Source: Colletotrichum lupini (taxonomy: Eukaryota > Ascomycota > Sordariomycetes > Glomerellales > Glomerellaceae). From it: a stretch of DNA of 64,000 nt. The stretch is taken from positions 4,402,001 through 4,466,000 of the forward strand of contig NC_064678.1 of NCBI RefSeq assembly GCF_023278565.1, in the 5' to 3' direction. Under the pieces are notes generated by a model. That model saw only the letters and a program-made list of their open reading frames with translations, ran no database searches and was not told the DNA's origin. The stretch's first letter is position 1, and each line of letters starts with the position of its first letter. The translations under genes were made by a program, and so were the position numbers. Below are positions 35,335 through 45,785 of the stretch, piece by piece.

Positions 35335-35335
35335 A
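35315..35335 (+). promoter_or_regulatory. Six-codon uORF whose stop overlaps the next start codon (TGATG)
   Basis: ATG at 35315 opens MRNTQP and ends with TGA at 35333-35335. The A of this stop is the A of the main ATG at 35335. This layout suits termination-reinitiation control, if the transcript starts upstream of it. Confidence 0.45.
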
Positions 35336-38300
35336 TGAGCTCGTCGAACAGCAACCAATGGCCACCTAGGCGGCCCTCGAAACGGAGCGTGAGTTGAATC
35401 GGCTATCGTCCTTTTTCGGTGAAGCTTGTTGGCTGGTGTTGCGCAAATCGTAGCTGACCGCACGGTGTGATTCTAGAAGCTCCGAAATGGCACCTTCATC
35501 GTCCCAGGCACCGGCGAACGCAGCCGCCGCCAATTCTCTCTCCGCGGATCGAGCATCGAGATTCCTCAGCCCGAAGTGAACGGATACCGATCCCTCTTGG
35601 CCGCCGAGTCGACGGGCGAGTCTCTCAATGTGGTCAAGCATAATATCAAGACCAGTGCCCTGCACCTCTGGGACTGGCTCATGTCTTCGGCGGGCAAGGG
35701 CGTGCTGAAGTGTACCTTGGCATACCTGTTGGCCAGTATGGCGACGTTCCTCTCGCCCATCTCGGCTTTCTTGGGGAAGCCTGATGGGAAGCACGTCGTC
35801 GCGACTTTGACGGTCTATTTCCACGCCAGTCGCACGTGGGGTTCCATGGTCGAGGCCGTCGCCATTGCCACCATAGCCGTCCTGTATGCCGAAATCATAT
35901 CCTGCCTCGCCATGGCCTTTTCCGTTGTGGTAGGAGGCCAGCTCGGCCTCATCCCGCTGTCTCACGTTCTCATCTTGACGTTCTGCATCGGCGGCGGCAT
36001 GGGATTCATCGGGTGGGTGAAGCAAAGGCTGAACAACCCCTTGGTCAATGTGGGATGTACCCTTTCTTCGATTGCCATCATCGCTGTGGTCACTAGAGAG
36101 GAAGCAATCCACGAAGGGCACTTTTCCGAAGCTAAGATTGTACAAGTACTTAAGATGTTGGCTATAGGCATTACAATCACGGCAACGGTCAACTTCTTTG
36201 TCTGGAGAGTGTCGGCACGGGCCCTTTTGCGTTCCTCGATGAACTCGGCCGCGGTATCACTCGCGGACATGCTCTCGATGATTACTCGTGGCTTCCTGAA
36301 TGGTTCTGAGAACGAGATCATGTCGGGAGACTTTGGCCAGGTTGCGAGACTGTACAAAACGACGTACGGGAAAATGACGAAGAATCTTAGGGAGTCAAAA
36401 TTGGAACACTGGGTTCTTGGACGGGAGAAAATCTATAACCTGGAAAAGAATCTCGTCAAGTCGTTGGAATCACTCTCGCAAGCCATAGGAGGTTTGAGGA
36501 GTGCGGCGAACACGCAGTTTGCCTTACTCAAGGAGATGCCGCAGGATCCCATGGGCGGACAGCTTTCTCCCGGAAGCACGGTGTTCTCACCAACGCTGTC
36601 TCGCGCCATGTCCCAATACCTCAAGGGTGCTCGGGATCGGTTCGCGACACTGGCATCAATCGAGGAAGATGACGAGTACGACGATGATCTGGATAGCCAC
36701 CCAAGCCCTGAGGCAACCCCAGACGGCCCTCCGGCGCCACTGCCTACTTTCCGCTCACCGTCAGAGATCTTTGAGCTCTTCATAGCGCTGCTGGGCCCCT
36801 CGATGAAGTCTTTGGCATACACTCTTTCGGAGATCCTGAGAGAGCAAGCTTTTGCAAAGGGAGCAGACTCCAAGATTACAGTCAACCCTCATTTTAAGCA
36901 TAGTTTAAAGGACGCCATGGCGCTGTACAGCAACGCAAGAACTCACGCCCTGCAAGAGCTCTACACTAGTATCGAGCTGGGCCGAGCGAGGTCAGAAAAG
37001 ATTCAAGCAGACATCGAGGAAGTCGCGGCCGCCTGCGGACATTTCAGTTTCAGTTTGCAGCACGTAGCAGAGGATATTGATGCATACTTGACAGCCTTGG
37101 AAGAACTCAAGTATAATCGTGAGATGGGCTCCCGCAGCTGGAACTGGCTGAAGGTTTGGAAGTACTTTTCCTCGCCCGCTCAACCCAAGGAATCCGATCC
37201 TAGCAGCATGGATACTGAGCGTTTGCTGCATCAACCTATGGAGCCTCCGGAGCAGCCTGTTCGTGCCATCAGGAAATCGGCTCTTCCCAGGGGTATTCCC
37301 GACACGATGATCAAGCGCAGAGATACTTTTAGCTGGGATGCCGCTCCCAACGCGAGCATGATTATGAGATTTTTCTCGCAGCAGCTTCTCAAGGGTCTGA
37401 GGGTTTTGGCTCGCGATGACAGTAAGTGACTGGTACTCAAGGAGTGCTTAGGCACAGCTAATGATTTGGGCAGTCCGATTTGGTGTCAAAGTCGGCTTTG
37501 GAGCGATGCTTTGGGCAGCATGTGCCTTCATTCCGGCAACAAGACCGACGTATCAGCACTGGCGAGGCGAGTGGGGCTTGCTATCTTTCATGATTGTCGC
37601 GTCTATGACTGTCGGAGCAGCCAACACCACGGGCACTGCAAGGTTTATTGGCACCATTGCCGGAGCTACCTTTTCCTTGACGGCGTGGGCCATCAGCCAA
37701 GGAAACGGGGTCGTCCTCGCGTTCCTGGGCTGGATGGTCAGCTTCTTCAGTTTCTACATGATGCTCGTCAAGAACAATGCCCCCTTCGGTAGGATTACGC
37801 TTCTCGCCTGGAACGTCACTGTTCTCTACGCCTATTCGTTGTCACAAAAGGTGGATGATGACGATGACGATGAGGGAGGTTCCAACCCTTTGATGTTTGA
37901 AATTGTCTATCACAGATTTGTTGCGGTGTCTTTGGGTATTCTATGGGGTATCTTTGTTTGCCGGGCAATCTGGCCCATCTCGGGCAGGAAGAAGTTCAAG
38001 GAAGGTCTTTCAGTACTCTATCTCCAGCTTGGCCTCATCTGGAAGAGAGGACCGTTGGCTATTCTACTCCGAAGCGACAACACGAGGTCGTACATGAAAG
38101 CCGGAGAAGAGCAAGCACTGCAACGCTATGGTAAGAGACTTACTCCCTTCCACCATAACGCATACCGCTGACACAGAAAATAGCCTTCAAGCTTGAAGCC
38201 TTGCGTAATTCCGCAAAGAGCGAGTTCGAACTTCGTGGCCCTTTTCCTGATGCCGCCTACGGCCGCATCATGCAGTCTACCAGCAAGATTCTCGACGGAT

Positions 38301-38806
38301 TCCACGCCATGCGGCTCGTGACCTCCAGACGGGGGCAGTTGTCCGCAGGCGAACGAGCTCTGCTCGAGTACACGGCACCAGAGCGCGCGCAACTTTGCGA
38401 CCGCATCTGCCACGTGTTTCAGGTGCTCGCAAGCTCCATGATGCTAGAGTACCCGCTCACCGACGCGATCCCGTCAGTGGTGGGCAACAAGGACCGACTG
38501 CTGGGCAAGATTTATCAGTTCCGCAAGGAGCACCAGCCTCCTTCTCCCATAGTTGGGGATGACTTCGGGGAGCAGCGACAGGAGGAGAGTGGCAACGGAA
38601 ACGGCAATGTCGGCAGCAACAATAGCAGTAGCAACAACAACAACCAAAGTACCAAGAATGGTGTGGTGTTGGAAGAGAAGGACTTTGCTCTGTTGTACGC
38701 GTACACCTTGGTCACGGCCCAGGTCGCGCAGGAGCTCGAGTACGTGCAGAGGGAGATTGAGAACCTCTTTGGCGTGCTCAACACGGAAGCGCTCTTGCTG
38801 CAGTAA
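35335..38806 (+). CDS. ArAE/FUSC-like membrane protein (DUF2421, brefeldin A sensitivity-related)
   Basis: Exons 35335-35388, 35477-37421, 37474-38130 and 38184-38806 give 1092 aa. The N-terminal half has a hydrophobic block of about six membrane segments (LAYLLASMATFLSPISAFLG, VEAVAIATIAVLYAEIISCL, LILTFCIGGGMGFIGWV and others; residues about 85-290). A roughly 350-residue cytosolic helical part follows, with an acidic stretch and a Pro-rich stretch. A second block of about six segments starts near FGVKVGFGAMLWAACAFIP. The last 200 residues are the soluble DUF2421 region, interrupted by an Asn/Gly-rich insert coded at about 38590-38655. This two-block layout is that of the fungal ArAE_2_N/DUF2421 family, related to aromatic-acid exporters and often called ER transporter or Bre4-like. 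Substrate unknown. Confidence 0.9.
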
Positions 38807-39623
38807 AAAAAAAGTTCCCCAATATACATAGAAGAAGAACAGGATGTTACTGGGTAGAGAGGTGGCGGCGGCATGCTCGCAGTAGAGATTGAGACAGTGA
38901 ATATGAACCAAACAAAAAGGGGTGACTGGACGGACTGACTGACTGATTGACTTGACGAAACAGGCATGGCGTTTGGTTCCAACACTATATACATATATTA
39001 CTAGGGATACCTTCCAAGGGGCTTTTGGGCTCAAGAGCGACGAGAGCATGGGTTACAAGGCATACATACATACAAGTAGTCGTAGTAGTAGTCATTGAAC
39101 ACTTTTAAACCCACTCTCAGCTGTCTCTCAATTGGAAATCGCCATCATGCTTCTTCGACCGGCTAGTCGATTCTGATATCATGTGATTTAGTTGTATTGT
39201 AGTATTGGAGTCATTGCTATTCTAGCTGTACAATAACAAGAAAAGTGTAGATTTGCGAGCTATCCCAGCTCGCTAGGCATGGCATCAATCATGTCCTTGA
39301 CGGCAACGCACGACGCTTTTCCCGTCTTTTCTACCTGACAACCCAATCTGATGAGCCTCTTTTCCGTCGCCGACTTTCACTACATATCGAGCCTTCATAA
39401 ATCGTCAGATGCCAGGGGGACGAAAGAAGCATGCAACCTGGCGCCATCTGAACGCCATGCCATAGATAAAAAGTCGCCTAGTAAACGCCGAATAATAGAC
39501 ACAACAACATACGTACACTGTTTGGAAAAACAGTCTTGAACTCCCAAACTCGCTGCGTCATCTTCGTCAAAAATAAAACAAATAGCAACGTATATGGAAC
39601 CATGGTAGCATCAGATATAACGC
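38807..39623. other. Convergent 3' region with simple repeats
   Basis: This 0.8 kb stretch lies between two 3' ends. It contains CATA repeats and TAG/TAC trinucleotides around 39060-39095. No gene or RNA is seen. Confidence 0.6.
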
Positions 39624-42527
39624 CTAGTTCCAGCCATGCTGCATCCGATCGGCGTCTTCGTGAATACGAAAGCCTACGCCTTCGTCGGCGCCAGGCACTT
39701 GCCAGCCACGCTGTGTGCTAGGATACTCGGATGGCTGGCTGCTCACCTCCGAGTGAACGTCGTCCTCGATCGTCGGCGAGAAGAGCGGGTCAATATTCTC
39801 GCCGTCGGACATGTGTTCCTGGTCCTCGATGCCGGGCCAAGGCTCATCCTCAGGCAGATGGACCTGCCGCGAGAACGATGAGTCACCCTCACGCTCCGGT
39901 GGCACGTGAGCTACCATCTCGATGCTGTAGTCGCTGTCGTCGTCGTCGTCGTAAGGGTTGGTGCTTCCGTAATCCGGATCGAGGTTTTCGTCATCGTCGG
40001 CGGGAGAATCATCCACCACAACGCCCGTACCCCGCGGACGGGTCTCGCCTAGCGGTGCGTTGCTGTACGGGGTCGCATAATAATGGGGCGTGATGCCACG
40101 GGTTGACGGGTGACGCTCATCAGAGGGAATGACACCGGGCATCGGGCTTGGCGATACTGTCCATCGAGGGGTGTTAAGAGGGCGGCTCGGCGAACGAGTC
40201 GTGCGGCGCCGCTTGTAAGCAGTCGAAATGTTGGGAGGGTTGGGTCGGACTGGAACAGCTGCCCTCTGGCCAAATGATGATACCCGGCGCTTGATCTGCG
40301 ACGGCGACATGTTGGCGGGGACTGAGGGAGGAAGCGAGGCGGTGCGAATGTACGGTGGCTTCGTAATCCTTCCGTCTCTCACAGGGGTTTGCCCACGGGC
40401 TGCCATGGGACTAGATGACCGCATCGAAGACTGAATTGCAATATGATGCAGCGAAGGGGATGCCGAAACTCGCTGACCAGCTTGACGCATACTCAGAGAA
40501 GCTGGCGCGCTCACAGTCTCGTCGAGATGGTCATTCCACGTCCAGTGGTCCTCTTTCGCGTCGGCTTCGGGGACCTCCTGAGTAGCCTGAGAATCGGGGT
40601 AGAAACGGCTCATTTCGCGGAGGCGTTGCCAACTCCAGCCGCTCTCATACGATGGTAGATCTTGGAGATAGGCCTCAGGCTGCGTGATGAACAGACGCGG
40701 CTCAGATGATCGCATAATTACCGAGTTGAGAAACGACACGTCCCAGAGGGCAGGCGTTACCATCTCTGCCGGCGTCAAAAACCGGAGGCGGGAGTCTTTG
40801 TGGATCTTGCGGAGCGGTACCCATGGTTGCTGCAGGCCCAAAAAGCGACTTGTCTTATTGTCGAGGCTGCGTCGACGTGAGGCTGAACGATTACCGCCAG
40901 AAAGTTCGGTGAAGGCGGTGCCGAACGCAGTATGGATCGCTGCCTGGACACTTCGTGCGTCTGACCCTCTGACAGATATAGTTCGCACTAGACCGCGGCT
41001 CTTGAGTCTGCTGTTGATGATGCTGGTAGGACTACAGGCCTTTGCCATCAACCACGCGTAGTCATGTCCAGGATCAGCCCATTCTGCGCAGAAGGGTGAC
41101 TGTGCTCTGAGTGTGTGAGAGCTCATGGTGTTGGGCATCTGAGTCCATTCATCTAAGCTCGAATTGCCATCGGATTTGAAATCCTGGAGCTCCACCCAGA
41201 CCCTCCTCAATGGGAAAGGCAGATACACAACTTCAATCTCCCATGGCCGAGTAAGTGTGGGAAGCTGCGACTGAAGTTGGAGGATCTGAGACTGCAGCGT
41301 CTGGATCTGGCTGAAGATTTCGCCAGAATGGCCAGCTCGTGCGGTAGTCGTACTTGTAGCGACTGAAACAACGCTGTTGGTAGATTCGTCAAACGTCTGT
41401 CGGTCGGCGAGGCGACCTACAACACTGCCGTTATCATTAATGAGCTTTTCCACTTCCTCGAAGCGAACCTCAAGGTCGGTCACTCTGAGATCCGTGGCGT
41501 CATGCTTCTCATGACACTCATCGTGCCCGGCAGCGGAGAATGAAACATTCTCGAGTCTCTCGAGACGGTGTTCGTGACCTTGAACTGTATCCGATAGATG
41601 GCGAAATGTATCGCGAGAAGGCCCGGCAAAAACAGCATCCTCCTTTCGGACGCAGGGAGACAGAGCCCTCGGAGTGTCTGCACCATGATCACTGTGGACA
41701 ATCATAGCGCTGGCGTCGTCCTTGGTAAATTGGTCCTGTGGGACAGAAGTGACGATATCCTGGAGTCTGTCCTTCCGTAGAGATTGCATGTTAGAAGTAG
41801 CAACACCACTAAGTGTTTGGAGACCTTTCCCAGAGAACGGACGAAGATAGCGAGCCTGGCTGGAAGATGTTGTCGAGCTGGGCTGAGACTGCATTAGGCA
41901 TTGGACTGGTATTGGCGGTAACGAAGTAGAACCATTTCCGGGCTGAGACTGAATAAAGTCGCCCCAGCTTAACGTATCCTGTAAAGTAGACTCCGGGCGT
42001 TGGCTAATATGGTCCACATGACGGGGCCTTGGTTCCTCGGGCTTGCTCGGAGATATAGCCATGGCAGTATCCAGGTTCATGAAGTCCATTGTCGGGGGGT
42101 ATCCGGTGGGCACACGAAACGACACATCTGGCAATTGTACCGGGCTAAGCGGCTCCCTGGACATCCTTGGTCTCTCATTCTCCTGGCGAGGAATGTGGGT
42201 GGTGGGCGTGGGCGGAATCGCAGGCACAGGCGCGGGTGCTGGAGCCTCGCTCGCGGCGCGTCCGTCATCGTGGAAGCAGGCGTGATGCGAACACATGCAC
42301 CAGACGGAGTTATCAGATCCCAGGCTATCTGTATACGCCTTCCCGGCGGCGAAGCGACTCCAGAATCGACGGCATCCGCACTTTGCTCCATTGGCGCCAG
42401 GTGTTAAATCCACATAATTGCATGCTCCTCCAGGAAGTTGGACAGGGTTGCGCTGGGCAGCGCCGTCGTTGTAGATATCGAAAAATGAAGAGCCCGGCAG
42501 AGGGGGATCAAAAGGTGTTGTTGCCAT
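39624..42527 (-). CDS. Uncharacterised fungal protein with N-terminal Cys/His cluster and coiled coil
   Basis: A single exon codes 967 aa from the first in-frame ATG (42527). I do not recognise a named family. Residues 36-86 hold Cys36, Cys50, Cys52 (KCGCRRFW), then Cys77, Cys79, His81, His82, Cys84 and His86 (WCMCSHHACFHDD), a likely metal-binding cluster. Residues about 335-425 contain heptad-like stretches (DLRVTDLEVRFEEVEKLI; IQTLQSQILQLQSQLP). A compact hydrophobic core follows (WEIEVVYLPFPLRRVWVELQDF, FLNSVIMRS, WSWQRLREM), which looks like a globular domain. The rest is Pro/Ser/Arg-rich with short basic stretches (YKRRRTTRSPSRP) and an acidic patch before the end. Nuclear localisation is plausible. 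It is convergent with the DUF2421 gene. Confidence 0.85.
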   Translation of the reverse strand: MATTPFDPPLPGSSFFDIYNDGAAQRNPVQLPGGACNYVDLTPGANGAKCGCRRFWSRFAAGKAYTDSLGSDNSVWCMCSHHACFHDDGRAASEAPAPAPVPAIPPTPTTHIPRQENERPRMSREPLSPVQLPDVSFRVPTGYPPTMDFMNLDTAMAISPSKPEEPRPRHVDHISQRPESTLQDTLSWGDFIQSQPGNGSTSLPPIPVQCLMQSQPSSTTSSSQARYLRPFSGKGLQTLSGVATSNMQSLRKDRLQDIVTSVPQDQFTKDDASAMIVHSDHGADTPRALSPCVRKEDAVFAGPSRDTFRHLSDTVQGHEHRLERLENVSFSAAGHDECHEKHDATDLRVTDLEVRFEEVEKLINDNGSVVGRLADRQTFDESTNSVVSVATSTTTARAGHSGEIFSQIQTLQSQILQLQSQLPTLTRPWEIEVVYLPFPLRRVWVELQDFKSDGNSSLDEWTQMPNTMSSHTLRAQSPFCAEWADPGHDYAWLMAKACSPTSIINSRLKSRGLVRTISVRGSDARSVQAAIHTAFGTAFTELSGGNRSASRRRSLDNKTSRFLGLQQPWVPLRKIHKDSRLRFLTPAEMVTPALWDVSFLNSVIMRSSEPRLFITQPEAYLQDLPSYESGWSWQRLREMSRFYPDSQATQEVPEADAKEDHWTWNDHLDETVSAPASLSMRQAGQRVSASPSLHHIAIQSSMRSSSPMAARGQTPVRDGRITKPPYIRTASLPPSVPANMSPSQIKRRVSSFGQRAAVPVRPNPPNISTAYKRRRTTRSPSRPLNTPRWTVSPSPMPGVIPSDERHPSTRGITPHYYATPYSNAPLGETRPRGTGVVVDDSPADDDENLDPDYGSTNPYDDDDDSDYSIEMVAHVPPEREGDSSFSRQVHLPEDEPWPGIEDQEHMSDGENIDPLFSPTIEDDVHSEVSSQPSEYPSTQRGWQVPGADEGVGFRIHEDADRMQHGWN

Positions 42528-45500
42528 CGGCGGCAGCAATGCTCATCAGGGAGGTCGAGGGGATGTTCGGACGGCGATGGGATGGCGCGGGAGCTTGGGT
42601 CCCGGTGAGCTGGGATGTGAGGTCGACGATATTGGTATCGGAGGTCGGTGTCGGTGTGATGGAGGAAGTTGATTGAAACGAGACGAAGGAAATGCCTACG
42701 CGGCCCAAACCAGGGCCCAGCTGGGTCGCAATCCGAGAGACCTAGAACATTGCAGCTGCTGTGGTAGTTAGCCCTCTGTCCTCTGTCCAATAATAGGAGC
42801 TATGTCCTGGATTGAAGCTGGCACTCGCAAGCCAACTGGGGAAACCCTCAGGCCGTAGCACGCACCCGCGACGGAATAGATGTATAACAAATCGGGAAGG
42901 GGGAAGTCGGTTTCGCGAGAAGCTTCGTCTTATTTATATCCGCATGCGCCGGCTTGGTGAAGAAATGCACGAATCGAGCAATGCAGCAGGCGGACGAGAC
43001 TGGCGAACGATTGAGTGGTGGGGGAGATGTTGTTGATAGAAAGTGAGGCGGTTACTGGATTGGGCAGCACAAGCACGACCGAGGGACCTGGCGTTGGTTG
43101 ATGTGCGGATGGGCTAATCGAGGCGGAGGAAGTGGGAACCTGGAACAGCACTGGAAGGGAAATGCGCGACAAGTAACCGGGAACGAGGGAGAAGGGTAAT
43201 TAGGAACGAGGCATGCGAAAAGGTGGAGAAGAGAAACATAAGTTAAAGCAGCAGGGCAAGCTTCGCTCAGGTTCACAGATACCGTTTGCTCGAGGTCACA
43301 GTGTATTAGCGAAGCAAGTGGGCTTATGCAAGTTGGCAGGAATGACTCGAAAAAGGTTGCAGGGGTCTTTGATTTCTCGGCTGCTGTCCTAAGGCTGCCG
43401 TTTGATATCTGTTAGAACAAGGTAAACGCTCTGGGTATTCGTATAAACCGTGGTGTGAATTGCATTTAGATGGCGGCAATTCAAGCTATGATGCGGCATA
43501 ACACTAAGTGACTAAGTGCTCTAGGTGTGTGTGTGTGTGTGTGTGGGTTGGTGTGCCTGATGTCGTAGGATTTCGCTTGCATATGGATATCCCATGCTGC
43601 GCGCCATGTCGTACAATACACAAAGGCCCAGTGGACGCCTCTCACTCTGATGTGGTGGGCATCAGTGTCAGTCTGAAGCTACCTTAGCGAACCTGAAAAG
43701 CTGCCGTGCTGCTTGGGCGCTTCTGCCGCGCAAGATCTTAACCGGCCAGGCCCGTTGCAGGCCTCCATAGCAGCATGGGAACTTGCCTGGGAGGCGACGG
43801 GATGGATGCCCACAGCAGGCGCGAGAGCAGGCCAGCAGACCAAGAAGCAGGGGGAAGAGACAGCAGAAAAAGAAAGATACAAGGATCAGGAGTGATTGGA
43901 TGTCGACGGCCAGAAACGCGTCTTCGTCTTGCTTGCCTGCCATGGGTTAAAGTGGTCGGCGTGAGGCCCCGCCCGCGTATCCTTGCAAGCTCCGCGTCCT
44001 CGGAGCCCCGATTGGCATCCAGCGGAAGTATCCCATTGGCCCGACGCCAACTTCGAGCGACTCGGCCCCCCTCTTCTGTTCCTCCCATACCACAGTACGG
44101 AAGAGGTACTTTCCCACGCCAGCCTCTTTCCCACCGCAACTCTGCATGACCGGGTTTCTTTGTATCTTCTCGAGTCGCGACTCCAACATTCACAGTGTTT
44201 TTGATACCATCAACCAGGAGTCGTTTCTCTTCCCGTGACCTTCTGATCAGCCCCCAGTCCTGCTTCTTAGTTCCAAACAACGTGCTCCACTATAGAAAAG
44301 CGCGAGACTACGATGAGCATTGAGCAAGGGGTATGCCATTGTGGAGGGGCAGGGTCAAAGAAGCAACGATTAAGATGGCCGTTCCATTCCAGAGATGGAA
44401 GGACAGAATCCGAGCCATTATCGTTGGTTTGACGCGGTTGGATCGACTATACACTATCCGTAAACCCTTCCTTTTCCCAAACATTTCAGCACAGATCAGA
44501 GTCCGGGGACGGCGGCAAAGCACAGCAAAGAAGGCAGCGAAGCATGCGTTTCCCGCGTACCTAGTTGATTGCGCACTCAATAAAGGCTGACAGAACGTAT
44601 GGACGTGATGGACGTGAACGACACAGACGGACCGTGGGATAGACAGCAGTACCCTGTATTTCCATATCCTGGTGTTAGTCGCTTGATGGGCAGAACAGAC
44701 CAAGCACACAAGACCACGCTAGGCTGACGCTCAATGATGCTATCCATTCGCAAACCTGTGAGGCGTCCGTCCGGGGTCCCGCACGGCGATCCCGCCCTGT
44801 ACGCGAGGCGCCCTGATCAAATGACTGGCTTTCAGGCAAAAGCAGCATGTGGGAAAATCGCCCACCAGCCTTATCCAAAAGATTCAGGTCGACGTTTGTC
44901 AAGGTTGTGCAAATCTCAAGAGTCAAGCCTCGCCATGCGTCGTTGGCTGCAAACTGAGTGTAAGCCCTTTTCTCCCTATTGCATGGGGAGGTGTACCCCA
45001 GGAAAGGAAACTGTGAACATGGCTTTGGGAAATGGGAGTCACAGCCTGGCGCCCATCTGCATCGCTGACTAGTCAAAGGTGGAGAATGTGACGAGCCTTG
45101 AGTGATATAATCCATTGTCGATCCTTCGTTTCGCGGAGTCGAGACAAGTTTTGTGAATTGCGAATGGTTTGTCGCAGACTCTCTTTCATCTTCCATCTGC
45201 CGCGGACAGTGGACTAGGCTGGTAGGCACGTATGTAGGTTGGTACTCCGGCTTGGCTGCCAAGTTTGATTGTGTCACTCGACCCGTCCCGCCCGGGGCCA
45301 AGGATCCACATATGCCGCCGCCTAGCCGGTCCACCGGCCAGAGTTCCGGAAGACTGGTTCGTTCCTTTGCCGGTACGTCTTTCTCACTCTTTGATGCAAG
45401 CGTCAATTCTAGGTCCATAACTCAGTGTACGCATCATCCGCTGAGACTATCATCAGAAAAACGAAGTCCTTTGATCTCCAGTGATATCACGCAAGTAAAC

Positions 45501-45785
45501 AACTTGAGATGGATAGCCCAGACGTTTCAATTACGCAAACTCAATAATGTTTATATGATCTGTAGATGCTCAGCAACTCTAAGTCCCTTACTCGTCATGA
45601 TGTGATATGCTAATGCTGTGCCCAATATCCGTCAAACAAGCGACAGTTCTCAAAAACTCCCGCTGACCCAAATAGTAATACATCTATTGTAGACAGACGC
45701 CCGTTCATGGCCGGTAGCCGCCGGCCGCAGAGAGTAGAAATAAGACGAATGATTCTGCCCGGCTGTTGCTGATGATCTCGTCTAC
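42528..45785. other. 3.3 kb gene-free stretch
   Basis: This is the promoter and leader of the 967-aa gene and the 3' flank of the 575-aa gene. It contains a (GT)10 microsatellite. An ATG-initiated frame of 247 codons at 44675-45418 (-) has no recognisable features and was not accepted as a gene. Confidence 0.5.
43525..43544 (+). repeat. (GT)10 microsatellite
   Basis: Ten uninterrupted GT units lie about 1 kb upstream of the 967-aa gene. Confidence 0.9.

Noticed and set aside
43738..44280. 180-codon open frame upstream of the 967-aa gene
   Set aside because: Arg/Gly-rich random composition and no motif; the neighbouring frames on both strands are similarly open, suggesting base-composition effects.
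44675..45418. ATG-initiated 247-codon frame on the minus strand
   Set aside because: No motif, signal, domain-like hydrophobic pattern or splice context; composition looks random. Transcript evidence would be needed.
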